DNA of 64,000 bases from CATQHS01 sp963422655 (GTDB taxonomy: Bacteria; Actinomycetota; Acidimicrobiia; Acidimicrobiales; Aldehydirespiratoraceae). The translations under genes and the position numbers were made by a program. The notes under the pieces are model-generated. The model worked only from the letters and a program-made list of their open reading frames with translations. It searched no databases and was not told the origin of the DNA. Positions 33,979-41,853 of this stretch are shown here, piece by piece. The stretch spans positions 124,001 to 188,000 of the forward strand of contig OY730440.1 in assembly GCA_963422655.1 (NCBI GenBank). Reading direction: 5' to 3'. The first letter of the stretch is position 1; the number at the start of each line of letters is the position of its first letter.

Positions 33979-34665
33979 GTGATCGAGAGGCTGATCCCGG
34001 CCGGTCCCCGGTGGACTGCTCGGATTCGTTTTTCTGATCGCTCCCATGGTGACTTCGGGGGCAACGAGCGGGACAGAGAGCTGGATGCTTGCCGCCAAGC
34101 GTTCATGGATGGGCCCTGGACTTGGCTGAATCAAGTCCACGGGGCCGAGGTGGTGGCGGTGGACCGCCCGGGCCAGGGCGCGGGAACCCGAGCCGACGGA
34201 GCGGTGACGACCCGACCCGGCGCGGTGCTTGCGGTGCAGACCGCCGACTGCGCTCCGGTTGTGATCGTGGGCCCCGAAGTGATCGGGATCGTCCATGCCG
34301 GATGGAGGGGGATCGTGGCCGGGGTCGTGGGCGCTGTCGCCGACGCCGTTCGAACCCGTATGCGACCCGGAGATTACTTTCAGCGGGCGGTTATGGGACC
34401 GGTCATCCGACCTCGGAACTACGAGATCGGTCCGGCTGATCTGGACGCGGTGGTTGCGGTGGCCGGAGATGAGGTCAGGGCGGCCACAGCCTGGGGTACT
34501 CCCGCGCTCGATCTGGCTGCCGCGGTACGGGCCGGCCTGAAAGCGGCTGGTGTGGGCGAGGTCGACGATCTGGGTTTGGACACCGCTGAAGACCGCTTCT
34601 TCTCGCACCGGATTCGCGGCGAGCGCGGTCGGTTGGCCACTGCGGTCCGACTCGAACCGTCATGA
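33979..34665 (+). CDS. pgeF: Peptidoglycan editing factor PgeF (laccase-like domain)
   Basis: About 228 residues from GTG 33979 (GGAG eight bases upstream; GTG 33973 also in frame). NQVHGAEVVAVD, QTADCAPVVI and IVHAGWRGIVAG supply the His-Cys-His zinc site of the YfiH/DUF152 family. PgeF removes wrongly incorporated residues from peptidoglycan precursors in E. coli; the gene is a usual neighbour of ftsZ in actinobacteria. ATGA overlap with the next gene. Confidence 0.9.
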   Translation: MIERLIPAGPRWTARIRFSDRSHGDFGGNERDRELDACRQAFMDGPWTWLNQVHGAEVVAVDRPGQGAGTRADGAVTTRPGAVLAVQTADCAPVVIVGPEVIGIVHAGWRGIVAGVVGAVADAVRTRMRPGDYFQRAVMGPVIRPRNYEIGPADLDAVVAVAGDEVRAATAWGTPALDLAAAVRAGLKAAGVGEVDDLGLDTAEDRFFSHRIRGERGRLATAVRLEPS

Positions 34666-35393
34666 CTGTCGATCCGGAGCCGACCGACCGCGTGGCCGAG
34701 CGCCACGAGCGGATCCGTGAACGCGTCCGGAGCGCGGGCGGGATCGGTGTGGAGTTGGTGGCTGTGACCAAGGGCCGGGGGCCGTGGGCCATAGAAGCCG
34801 CGGCCGGGTGCGGCATCGGTCACATCGGTGAGAACTATGCCCAGGAGTGCGCGGCCAAGCTGAGCGCTTCCCCCGTCGATCCCCGGCCTCGCGTTCATAT
34901 GATCGGGCGGCTCCAGCGGAACAAGGTGAAGCTGCTGGCCGGTTTGGTCGATGTCTGGCAGACCGTCGACCGGATGGAACTGGTGGACGAGATAGCTCGA
35001 CGGGCCCCGAAGTCCGAAGTGATGATCCAAGTCAACGTATCGGGAGAGGACGTCAAGGCAGGATGTACGCTGGGCGATGTCGAGTCCTTGGCCGAAGCGG
35101 TCGAAGACACCGACTTGAGGCTGATCGGTCTCATGGGCATAGGTCCGTTGGGTCCACCGGCTCGAGCCCGGCCCGGATTTCGGGTGTTGAGGCGAATGGT
35201 CGACTCCCTGGATCTCTGCCATTGTTCCATGGGTATGAGCGACGATCTGGAGGTGGCCATCCAGGAAGGTTCGACCATGATAAGAATCGGACGCGACCTG
35301 TTCGGAGATGGTTCAGCGGGTCCCGGTCGGCTCTTTGAAGAGTATCCACTTGGTTTGGCCGGTACTCGAACTAGATTTGACATGGAAGGCTGA
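34662..35393 (+). CDS. yggS: PLP homeostasis protein YggS
   Basis: 243 residues. Lys37 in ELVAVTKGR binds PLP; GHIGENYAQE near 53, HMIGRLQRNK near 77, IQVNVSGEDVKAGC near 124 and SMGMSDDLEVAIQEGSTMIRIG near 190 are family blocks. A PLP-binding protein without known catalysis, controlling PLP and amino acid pools. Lies between pgeF and sepF as in many Gram-positive genomes. Confidence 0.93.
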   Translation: MTVDPEPTDRVAERHERIRERVRSAGGIGVELVAVTKGRGPWAIEAAAGCGIGHIGENYAQECAAKLSASPVDPRPRVHMIGRLQRNKVKLLAGLVDVWQTVDRMELVDEIARRAPKSEVMIQVNVSGEDVKAGCTLGDVESLAEAVEDTDLRLIGLMGIGPLGPPARARPGFRVLRRMVDSLDLCHCSMGMSDDLEVAIQEGSTMIRIGRDLFGDGSAGPGRLFEEYPLGLAGTRTRFDMEG

Positions 35394-35401
35394 TTACAAA
35401 A

Positions 35402-35929
35402 GTGGCTGCCATGTTCAAGAAAGCGATGGTGTACTTGGGGTTCGGACCAGATGAGGCCTACGACGACTATGCCACACCGGCTCCCGTCGGCGATCCGGGC
35501 GGTATGGCTGCCCATCCCCGCAACTCGATGGCGGGACAAACGGCTGTCCGGCCCATTTCCAATCAGGAGGCTATCGGGTCCCGTCCCACCGTGCGGCCGG
35601 TGCCGTCCGAGCCGGGAAGGAATCCAGGGTTCGGGCACCAGCCGTCAGCGGTTCGCACGCTCGGCCCCGATACCACCAAGCCCCATGCGATCTCTCCGGG
35701 GGCGTTCAACGACGCCCAGGCCATCGGTGATCGGTTCAAGGCCGGTCAGCCGGTGATCGTGAACCTTCAAGCCCTCGACCGGGACTTGCGCCGCCGTCTC
35801 GTCGACTTCTCCAGCGGTCTCTGCTACGCCTTGGACGGCAAGATGGACCGGGTGGCCGATCAGGTCTACTTGCTGATCCCGGCCCATGTCGAGGTTTCCC
35901 AAGAGCAGACGGAGCAGGCTGTCAACTGA
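35402..35929 (+). CDS. sepF: Cell division protein SepF
   Basis: 175 residues from GTG 35402 (ATG 35411 possible). The start MFKKAMVYLGFG is the membrane-binding amphipathic helix; an unstructured linker of about 75 residues is followed by the SepF core (AFNDAQAIGDRFKAGQPVIVNLQALDRDLRRRLVDFSSGLCYALDGKM). SepF tethers FtsZ to the membrane in bacteria without FtsA. Confidence 0.93.
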   Translation: MAAMFKKAMVYLGFGPDEAYDDYATPAPVGDPGGMAAHPRNSMAGQTAVRPISNQEAIGSRPTVRPVPSEPGRNPGFGHQPSAVRTLGPDTTKPHAISPGAFNDAQAIGDRFKAGQPVIVNLQALDRDLRRRLVDFSSGLCYALDGKMDRVADQVYLLIPAHVEVSQEQTEQAVN

Positions 35930-35935
35930 ACCGTC

Positions 35936-36193
35936 ATGATTCCCGTCGTCTGCTTCCTGATACAGATCTACCTGCTCGCCATCTTCGGACGGGCCCTGTT
36001 GAGTTGGTTCCCGCTGAACCCCGATGGGGTTATGGCCACCGTCGGTGGCTTTCTCAACCTGGTCACCGATCCGGTCATGAAACCAGTCCGACGGTCGGTC
36101 CCACCGCTGCGCCTGGGGGGGTTCGCTCTGGACATGTCGGCCATCGTTGTGATCATGGGACTGATTCTCCTTCGAGGGCTGATCGGCTGCTAG
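35936..36193 (+). CDS. YggT-family membrane protein
   Basis: 85 residues with two membrane segments separated by TDPVMKPVRRSVPPLRLGG, the YggT signature (D-P-x2-x-P-x-R-x-x-P). Unknown function; the gene regularly sits between sepF and divIVA and is linked to division or osmotic tolerance. Follows sepF by six bases. Confidence 0.9.
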   Translation: MIPVVCFLIQIYLLAIFGRALLSWFPLNPDGVMATVGGFLNLVTDPVMKPVRRSVPPLRLGGFALDMSAIVVIMGLILLRGLIGC

Positions 36194-36215
36194 CCGTACT
36201 ACTCGGTAATAGCGG

Positions 36216-36237
36216 CCGAAGCGGCGTTTCGCTTCGG
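36216..36237 (+). terminator. Hairpin after yggT
   Basis: CCGAAGCG, loop GCGTTT, CGCTTCGG: a perfect 8-bp stem 23 bases after the yggT stop. Confidence 0.5.
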
Positions 36238-36240
36238 ATT

Positions 36241-36275
36241 CGCCATCGGTGAAAGCCGAAGGTCCACCGATGGCG
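36241..36275 (+). terminator. Second, longer hairpin before divIVA
   Basis: CGCCATCGGTG (36241-36251) pairs perfectly with CACCGATGGCG (36265-36275) around a 13-base loop, 26 bases before the divIVA start. With the preceding hairpin it makes a tandem pair; it could terminate or regulate the divIVA leader. Confidence 0.5.
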
Positions 36276-36301
36276 GCGCCGGGTGTGTCACGATTCCGCT
36301 C

Positions 36302-37393
36302 ATGGAAGTTCTTGCTGATCTGCTCGAGGAAGTCAAGTTCCGGGAGCGCTTTCGGGGATACGACCCAGACGAGGTCGACGCCTACGTGGTTACGGTGACC
36401 GCAGCGGTGGCTCAGGTCCAAAGCCGGTTGACGGAACTCCAGCACCGGGTCGACGCGGCTGAGGCCCAGAGCCCGACCCGGGTGCTGGTACTGGCTCAAC
36501 GCACGGCGGATGCCGCCTTGGCCGAAGCCCATGAGGAGACAGTGACCATCACTAGCGCCGCTCGGCTTCGAGCCGAGCAACTGATGGCCGATGCTGCCGT
36601 TGAGCGGCGTCGAATCCTCGAGGAAGCCGAGCGCGACGCCATCGAAGCGGCTGAGATCGCGTTGGGCCGGATCAGGGTGAAGACAAGTGAGCTGGAGGCA
36701 ACCCGAAATGGGTTGCAGCGTGAGGTGGTAGCTCTGGAGAATCGAGCCGCCGAACTGCGGTCCATGCTCATGAGCTCGCTGGCGGCCTTCCAATCCGCCA
36801 TAGACGCTCTCGAGGTCGTCTCGGATAACCAGCGAGTGCCATCGCCGGAGATCTCGACGGCGGAGGTCGCCGAATCGGACCTGTCTCAGGTCGAGCCGGT
36901 CTGGGGCGGTGAGGCAGCCGATCTCGAACCGGTCTCAGAGTTCGAGTCGGCCCGGGTCCCGGCCGGCGAGGTGGTAGAGGAGATCGAGGCGGCTGGGGCC
37001 GTTCCGATCAGCCACCGGCCGCCACCGCCGGTGGCTCGCGAGGTTGCCGAAGACGCAGAAGAGGAGCAGTCCCATGGAGATCATCTGGTCACGTTGGCCG
37101 ACATGCAGAGCTCTTCGACAAGCTCGAATGTCTCAGATCATCGGACGGCTGAGGCTGTTCTCGACCCCGACATGGCGGGCCCGGCCACCCAACCCATTGC
37201 CCTCGGCACCGACGGCTCGCCGCCGCTCTTCGATGACGAAGCCGCCGCCGACCCGCTGATCGAGCAGCTCCGTCGAACTGTGGCCGACAAGCAGCCCCCG
37301 CCCGATACAACTAGCTCTGAGGACGCCATGGTTGCGTTCTTCGGTCAGGACGACTCTTCTCACCGCAAAGGTTGGTTCGGAACCCGCAACTGA
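36302..37393 (+). CDS. divIVA: DivIVA/Wag31-like polar growth or division-site protein
   Basis: 363 residues. EVKFRERFRGYDPDEVDAYV near 10 is the membrane-targeting DivIVA start; coiled coil from about 30 to 185 with one break, then a long acidic disordered tail (about 180 residues) ending in HRKGWFGTRN. The tail is longer than in most DivIVA proteins. Recognises curved membrane and recruits wall synthesis in other actinobacteria. Confidence 0.85.
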   Translation: MEVLADLLEEVKFRERFRGYDPDEVDAYVVTVTAAVAQVQSRLTELQHRVDAAEAQSPTRVLVLAQRTADAALAEAHEETVTITSAARLRAEQLMADAAVERRRILEEAERDAIEAAEIALGRIRVKTSELEATRNGLQREVVALENRAAELRSMLMSSLAAFQSAIDALEVVSDNQRVPSPEISTAEVAESDLSQVEPVWGGEAADLEPVSEFESARVPAGEVVEEIEAAGAVPISHRPPPPVAREVAEDAEEEQSHGDHLVTLADMQSSSTSSNVSDHRTAEAVLDPDMAGPATQPIALGTDGSPPLFDDEAAADPLIEQLRRTVADKQPPPDTTSSEDAMVAFFGQDDSSHRKGWFGTRN

Positions 37394-37420
37394 TCCGCGC
37401 CCATGACACGCCTAGCCCTC

Positions 37421-37484
37421 TAAACTGCCGCTTCCGATGGAGACAGTGGCCTTTTGGTCCACCTCGTCAGCGCACGAACAGGAG
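37421..37484 (+). promoter_or_regulatory. -10-like element and ribosome binding site of the DksA-like gene
   Basis: TAAACT at 37421-37426 is a plausible -10; GGAG at 37481-37484 is eight bases before ATG 37493 and fixes that start. Confidence 0.3.
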
Positions 37485-37492
37485 TTGTGATC

Positions 37493-37990
37493 ATGGCCTC
37501 GACTGGCAAAGCCCCGGCTGGCAAGACCGCCACTGGCAAGACCGCCACTGGTAAGACCCCGGCGGGCAAGACCGCCACTGGCAAGGCAACCCGGGCCAAG
37601 AAGACCCGCCGGCCGCCATTCGGTGAGAAGTTCGTCAACGAGATGAAGAACCGGCTGCTGAAAGAGCGGTCCAAGTATCTGCACTCGGCCGAGGAGTATC
37701 AGGCCGAAGCCAACTCGTTGCTGGAGGCCCGTGAGCCGGGTGACGTGCACTTCGACGAAGAGGGAGGGGAGGGCGACACCATCGCCGGCGCGCGCGAGCA
37801 GGATCTGGCCCTATCCAAACAGGCCCGCCAAACCGTAGAGCAGATCGACGCGGCCCTGAGTCGTATAGAGAGGGGGGTCTACGGGCTGTGTGTCGTATCG
37901 GGCAAACCCATTCCCCAGGCCCGTTTGAGGGCCATTCCGTGGGCAGCCGAGCGAGTCGAGGTGAAAACCGGCGTTCTGGGGCGCATCTGA
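37493..37990 (+). CDS. TraR/DksA-family protein without zinc cysteines, histone H1-like N-terminus
   Basis: 165 residues. Residues 4-33 are six copies of a pentapeptide of the GKTAT type, followed by RAKKTRR, a Lys-rich tail likely to bind nucleic acid. Then a coiled-coil hairpin (FVNEMKNRLLKERSKYLHSAEEYQ ... EQIDAALSRIERG) and the DksA finger region YGLCVVSGKPIPQARLRAIPWAAERVE. Where zinc members have CxxC...CxxC only the first Cys remains. Such proteins may act on RNA polymerase through the secondary channel; the tip residues DxxDxA are not clear here. Lies before lspA, the usual actinobacterial order. Confidence 0.8.
   Translation: MASTGKAPAGKTATGKTATGKTPAGKTATGKATRAKKTRRPPFGEKFVNEMKNRLLKERSKYLHSAEEYQAEANSLLEAREPGDVHFDEEGGEGDTIAGAREQDLALSKQARQTVEQIDAALSRIERGVYGLCVVSGKPIPQARLRAIPWAAERVEVKTGVLGRI
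37503..37592. repeat. 15-bp tandem repeat, six copies, within the DksA-like gene
   Basis: Units resembling CTGGCAAGACCGCCA run from 37503 to 37592; units 2 and 3 are identical, the others differ at a few positions. In-frame copy-number change would lengthen or shorten the Lys-rich tail without breaking the gene. Confidence 0.85.
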
Positions 37991-38013
37991 CTGCTTCTGG
38001 CACGACCGAACCG

Positions 38014-38490
38014 GTGGGACGGGAGAGGGCCGCCCTCGGTTGGATCGCGCCCTATGGCGCCGCCGGGGTGGTGCTGGTCGTGGACCAGTTGACCAAGTGG
38101 TGGGCCCTGCAGGCTCTCGACGACGGCCGTGTCATCGACATCGTCTGGACGTTACGGCTGCGCTTGGTCTACAACACCGGGGCTGCCTTCAGCCGTTTCG
38201 ACGGTATGGGCCCCGTCATCGGGGTGGTTGCGGTGGTGATCACCGTGATCCTGCTGTGGCGGGGCCGCCTCGCTTCCGACAGCCGTGTGTCGTTGTCGCT
38301 GGGTTCCATCGCCGGTGGGGCCATGGGCAACTTCGCCGATCGGCTGGGGCGAGACGGTGATGGGTTCCTCGGCGGACCGGTGGTCGATTTCATCGACGTA
38401 CAGTGGTGGCCGGTGTGGAACGTGGCCGACATGGGGATCGTCGTCGGGGGGGTGGCGCTGGTGCTGTTCGCCGGCCGGCGGCCGTTTTGA
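38014..38490 (+). CDS. lspA: Lipoprotein signal peptidase LspA
   Basis: About 158 residues from GTG 38014; the frame is open from 37888 and the start is uncertain. Four membrane segments; DQLTKWWALQ near 25, YNTGAAFSRF near 50, GGAMGNFADRLGRD near 102 and the catalytic Asp pair in VVDFIDVQWWPVWNVADMGI. Cleaves lipoprotein signal peptides after lipidation, needed for the LpqB-like protein of this window. Stop overlaps the TTG start of rluD. Confidence 0.92.
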   Translation: MGRERAALGWIAPYGAAGVVLVVDQLTKWWALQALDDGRVIDIVWTLRLRLVYNTGAAFSRFDGMGPVIGVVAVVITVILLWRGRLASDSRVSLSLGSIAGGAMGNFADRLGRDGDGFLGGPVVDFIDVQWWPVWNVADMGIVVGGVALVLFAGRRPF

Positions 38491-39407
38491 ACCAGATCGA
38501 CGAGGTCTTGCCCGCGGCACTGGACGGCCAGCGCCTCGATCAGGTGGTGGCGGCCGTGGCCTGTGTCAGCCGAGCCCAGGCCACCCGCTTGGTGCGCGAC
38601 GGTCGGGTGCGATTGGACGGAACCGTCGTCACCGCCCGGTCACGACGAGTGACCGAGGGCCAGTGGGTGGTGATGGGCATCCCCGAACCCGCTGGTTTCT
38701 GCCTGGCCGCTGATCCGTCGGTCGCCTTCGGTGTCGTCTTCGAAGACGAGCACATCGCAGTGATCGACAAACCGGCGGGGCTGGTGGTCCACCACGGGGC
38801 CGGCCGGGCCGACCGACCCACCCTCGTCGCCGGCCTGCTGGATCGCTATCCCGAGATGGCAGATGTGGGAGAGCCATTCCGGCCCGGAATCGTGCACCGG
38901 TTGGACCGGGATACGTCCGGTCTGTTGGTCGTGGCTCGCACCACTGTCGCCTACCGGGCGCTGGTGGCCCAACTGGCGGCCCATGAACCCGAAAGGGTCT
39001 ACTCGGCTCTGGTGTGGGGCCGGCCCGAAGCCGTCAACGGGATCATCGACATCCCGATCGGGCGTTCTCTGCACCACCGAGCTCGCATGGCCGCGACCAG
39101 CGAGGGGCGCAGCGCTGTCACCCGCTACCGAGTCGAGCACAGATACAGCCGGCCCCGACCCGTGGCCCTTCTGACCTGCCGGCTGGAGACGGGCCGCACT
39201 CACCAGATCCGCGTCCATCTCCAGGCCATCGGTCATCCGGTGGTCGGTGACCGTTTCTACGGTGGTAGCCGGGCCGGGCTGGACCTCCGACGACCGTTCC
39301 TTCATGCCGCCCGGCTGAAGTTCCGCCATCCGGTGTCAGATCGACAGGTGGGTTGTGAGGCGCCGCTTCCGACCGACCTGGTCGGCGCCTTGGAGAGTTG
39401 TAGCTGA
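38487..39407 (+). CDS. rluD: Ribosomal large subunit pseudouridine synthase RluD-type
   Basis: 306 residues, TTG start overlapping the lspA stop (TTGA). N-terminal S4 domain (RLDQVVAAVACVSRAQATRLVRDGRVRLDG), catalytic Asp in VHRLDRDTSGLLVVART near 143, and LETGRTHQIRVHLQAIGHPVVGD near 235. Forms pseudouridine in 23S rRNA. The lspA-rluD-dnaE neighbourhood matches other actinobacteria, here with four genes inserted before dnaE. Confidence 0.93.
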   Translation: MNQIDEVLPAALDGQRLDQVVAAVACVSRAQATRLVRDGRVRLDGTVVTARSRRVTEGQWVVMGIPEPAGFCLAADPSVAFGVVFEDEHIAVIDKPAGLVVHHGAGRADRPTLVAGLLDRYPEMADVGEPFRPGIVHRLDRDTSGLLVVARTTVAYRALVAQLAAHEPERVYSALVWGRPEAVNGIIDIPIGRSLHHRARMAATSEGRSAVTRYRVEHRYSRPRPVALLTCRLETGRTHQIRVHLQAIGHPVVGDRFYGGSRAGLDLRRPFLHAARLKFRHPVSDRQVGCEAPLPTDLVGALESCS

Positions 39408-39488
39408 GCCTCGGGCAGCTCCACCGGATCGGGCCGGGCCACCGACTCCGGACGGCTGTAGCCGCCAGGGTCAACCCGTCCCGCTCAG

Positions 39489-39929
39489 CTAACTGTCGGC
39501 GGGCCAGACCGACTCTCCCCGGGCCATGGCCGCGATATCGGCCAGGCTGTAGGAGTCGAGAAAATGACGGATGTGGGACCCGGCTGCCGACCAGATGGCC
39601 AGCAGCACACACTGGCCTTCGTGGTCGCAGGCGCCATCGGTGTGAGGTTCGCCGAAGTCTCCTGCGGTTATGGGCCCGTCCACGGCCCGCACGATCTCTG
39701 AGAGTTTGATGTCGACCGGCTTGCGGTTCAGCACGTAACCGCCTCCCACCCCTCGTCTCGAACGTACCAGTCCGGCTCCTTTCAGGGCCAGCAGGATCTG
39801 CTCCAGGTAAGGCTGGGGGAGCGCGGTTCGCTCGGCGATCTCCCGGACCGACGTGGGCGCCGTCTCGTCGTGCAGCGCCAAGCTGAGCAGGGCCCGTGAC
39901 GCGTAATCACCACGGGTGGACACCCTCAT
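39489..39929 (-). CDS. Rrf2-family transcriptional regulator
   Basis: 146 residues. MRVSTRGDYASRALLSLALHD and the winged helix SVREIAERTALPQPYLEQILLALKGAGLVRSRRGVGGGYVL are typical. Two cysteines remain in ACDHEGQCVL (spacing C-x5-C); the third cysteine of IscR, six residues on, is absent, so an iron-sulfur cluster would need another ligand. Probably senses iron-sulfur status, redox or NO. Targets unknown; divergent from the phosphodiesterase gene. Confidence 0.87.
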   Translation of the reverse strand: MRVSTRGDYASRALLSLALHDETAPTSVREIAERTALPQPYLEQILLALKGAGLVRSRRGVGGGYVLNRKPVDIKLSEIVRAVDGPITAGDFGEPHTDGACDHEGQCVLLAIWSAAGSHIRHFLDSYSLADIAAMARGESVWPADS

Positions 39930-39935
39930 GACGGC

Positions 39936-39941
39936 ATCCTA
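39936..39941 (-). promoter_or_regulatory. -10 element of the Rrf2 gene (leaderless type)
   Basis: TAGGAT on the minus strand, six bases before ATG 39929, with no Shine-Dalgarno sequence. Confidence 0.45.
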
Positions 39942-40026
39942 GTTGTAGTCCGCGGGGAGGTTGTGTGGCCCGGTCACCGCGGTCCAAACGCCACGTCGCT
40001 TGGGTCTCGTCGTCGGGCCTGCCATC

Positions 40027-41145
40027 ATGGAGCCGATGCCGGATCCGGACCTGCCCGTTCTGCCTGCTTACGGTGGCGGCTGCGTGGCCGATGTGGTCCC
40101 TGCCGTACTCGAACCCGGCCCGATATTGCCTGCATGCCTTCCTGCCGCCGTTGTCGGTGCTCGGGCTGTGGTCATGATGGTGATCGACGGTTTGGGCTGG
40201 GAGCAGCTCAGGGCCCGTCCCGAGGCCGCGCCCACCCTGGCGGGGATGAACGGCGGCGCCATCACCACCGTGGCTCCGAGTACCACGTCGACGGCCTTGA
40301 CCTCTATCGTCACCGGCGCCGGCCCGGGCGAGCACGGCATCGTCGGTTACCGGATCGCTTTCGCCGAGGGCAATCTCAACGTGCTCCGCTGGACGACGCC
40401 CAGAGGAGACGCCCGCAACCGTCTCGTACCCGAGGAGCTGCAGACCATTCCTGCTTTCATGGGGCATCGATCGCCGGTGGTGACTCGAACCGAGTTCGCC
40501 GGATCCGGTTTCACTCGAGCCCATCTCGACGGAGTTCGCCTGACTGGTTACCGGCTGATATCGAGCCTGGTGGTGGAGGTGAGGCGGCTCTTGGCCGGTG
40601 GGGAGCCGTTCGTATACGCCTACTACGACGGGCTGGACCGGATCGCCCATGAGTACGGTTTGGGCGAGCACTACGATACCGAACTGCGAAGCTGCGACCG
40701 CCTGGTGGCCGACTTGTCGGCCGAGCTGCCGTCGGGCGCGGCTCTGCTGGTAACAGCCGATCACGGGCTCGTCGACTGTTCCGACGGTGCGGTCGACATA
40801 GACGGTGAGGTCGCAGCGCTGGTCGACAGCGAGTCCGGTGAAGCTCGGTTCCGGTGGTTGCATGCCCGCCCCGGTCGGGCCGGCGACTTGGCGGAAGCGG
40901 CCCGGTCGGCCCACGAGCATCAAGCCTGGGTGCTGACCGCGGACAGGATCGTCGACGAGGGGTGGTTGGGCCCGATCGTCACCGGCCCGGCCCGGTCCCG
41001 CCTCGGTGACGTCGCCTTGGTGGCCCGCCGCCACTACGCTTTCATGCACCCGCACGACAGCACACCCAGAACACTGAAAGGGCGCCACGGCTCGGTGACG
41101 TCGGCTGAGATGCTGGTACCGGCCCTGAGCTATATTGCGACCTGA
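40027..41145 (+). CDS. Alkaline phosphatase-superfamily nucleotide pyrophosphatase/phosphodiesterase
   Basis: 372 residues from ATG 40027 (ATG 40036 possible). Metal and nucleophile sites of type I phosphodiesterases: VVMMVIDGLGW near 45, nucleophile Thr in APSTTSTALTSIVTG near 85, YYDGLDRIAHEYG near 200 and LLVTADHGLVD near 242, plus the final GRHGSVTSAEML with His. No signal peptide, so probably cytoplasmic. Substrate unknown. Members next to bpa and dnaE are common in actinobacteria. Confidence 0.85.
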   Translation: MEPMPDPDLPVLPAYGGGCVADVVPAVLEPGPILPACLPAAVVGARAVVMMVIDGLGWEQLRARPEAAPTLAGMNGGAITTVAPSTTSTALTSIVTGAGPGEHGIVGYRIAFAEGNLNVLRWTTPRGDARNRLVPEELQTIPAFMGHRSPVVTRTEFAGSGFTRAHLDGVRLTGYRLISSLVVEVRRLLAGGEPFVYAYYDGLDRIAHEYGLGEHYDTELRSCDRLVADLSAELPSGAALLVTADHGLVDCSDGAVDIDGEVAALVDSESGEARFRWLHARPGRAGDLAEAARSAHEHQAWVLTADRIVDEGWLGPIVTGPARSRLGDVALVARRHYAFMHPHDSTPRTLKGRHGSVTSAEMLVPALSYIAT

Positions 41146-41206
41146 CCGGCGTGGCGATAGGCCGTCGGAGACCACCAATCGTCGGAGTAGACCGAAGGAT
41201 CGTGAA

Positions 41207-41713
41207 GTGACAGACGCCTCGCCCGCTTCCAGTTCCGCCGATCTCGAACGGCCCGAGATCGTGACGCCGGAACTCGGCGGCCCGGACAACGAGAGCATCG
41301 ACCATCCGGCCAAGCTGATGCGGATAGGGGCCATGATGAAGCAGCTCTTGGCCGAGGTTCGAGTGGCCGACCTCGACGAGGCCAGCCGACACCGGCTCCG
41401 GGAGATCTACGAGATTTCGTTGGCCGAGATCGGATCGGCGCTCTCGCCCGATCTACGCGACGAGCTCGATCGCCTGTCCGAGCCCTTCGGTGCCGACGGC
41501 ACGCCGTCCACGGCCGAACTCCAAGTAGCCAAAGCTCAACTCGTCGGCTGGCTCGAAGGTCTGATCCAGGGCATGCAGGCCATGTTGTTCGCCCAGCAGA
41601 TGACGGCCCAGCAGCAGTTGGCTTCGATGCGGGGCCAGTTGCCCAGCGGGACTTCCCTCGAAGGCGGTCGATCCGGCCTCAGTGACGAGAGCCGTCCGGG
41701 AACCTACCTCTGA
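41207..41713 (+). CDS. bpa: Bacterial proteasome activator Bpa
   Basis: 168 residues from GTG 41207 (AAGGA upstream). The core DHPAKLMRIGAMMKQLLAEVRVADLDEASRHRLREIYEIS followed by ELDRLSEPFG and QLVGWLEGLIQGMQAMLFAQQMTAQQQL is the four-helix bundle of Bpa (Rv3780 family), and the last residues PGTYL form the C-terminal docking tail for the 20S proteasome. Bpa opens the proteasome gate without ATP, so a 20S proteasome should be encoded elsewhere in this genome. Confidence 0.88.
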   Translation: MTDASPASSSADLERPEIVTPELGGPDNESIDHPAKLMRIGAMMKQLLAEVRVADLDEASRHRLREIYEISLAEIGSALSPDLRDELDRLSEPFGADGTPSTAELQVAKAQLVGWLEGLIQGMQAMLFAQQMTAQQQLASMRGQLPSGTSLEGGRSGLSDESRPGTYL

Positions 41714-41813
41714 TCTCGGAATTCGCCCGCATATTGTGGACTGAGCCAGCCCGTTCGTAAAGAATTGGACGAACCCCGGCCTCCCGGCTACGGTCGAATC
41801 GCACTGACGTAGT

Positions 41814-41843
41814 TTGTCCACAGGATATCCACACCTGTCCACA
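41814..41843 (+). promoter_or_regulatory. Three DnaA-box-like 9-mers before dnaE
   Basis: TTGTCCACA (41814-41822), ATATCCACA (41825-41833) and CTGTCCACA (41835-41843) lie in one orientation with 11- and 10-base spacing, ending ten bases before the dnaE ATG. The first is the exact actinobacterial DnaA box. TAGTTT (41811-41816 region) could be a -10 element overlapping the first box. Fits control of dnaE by DnaA. Confidence 0.6.
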
Positions 41844-41853
41844 CGGGGGCTAG

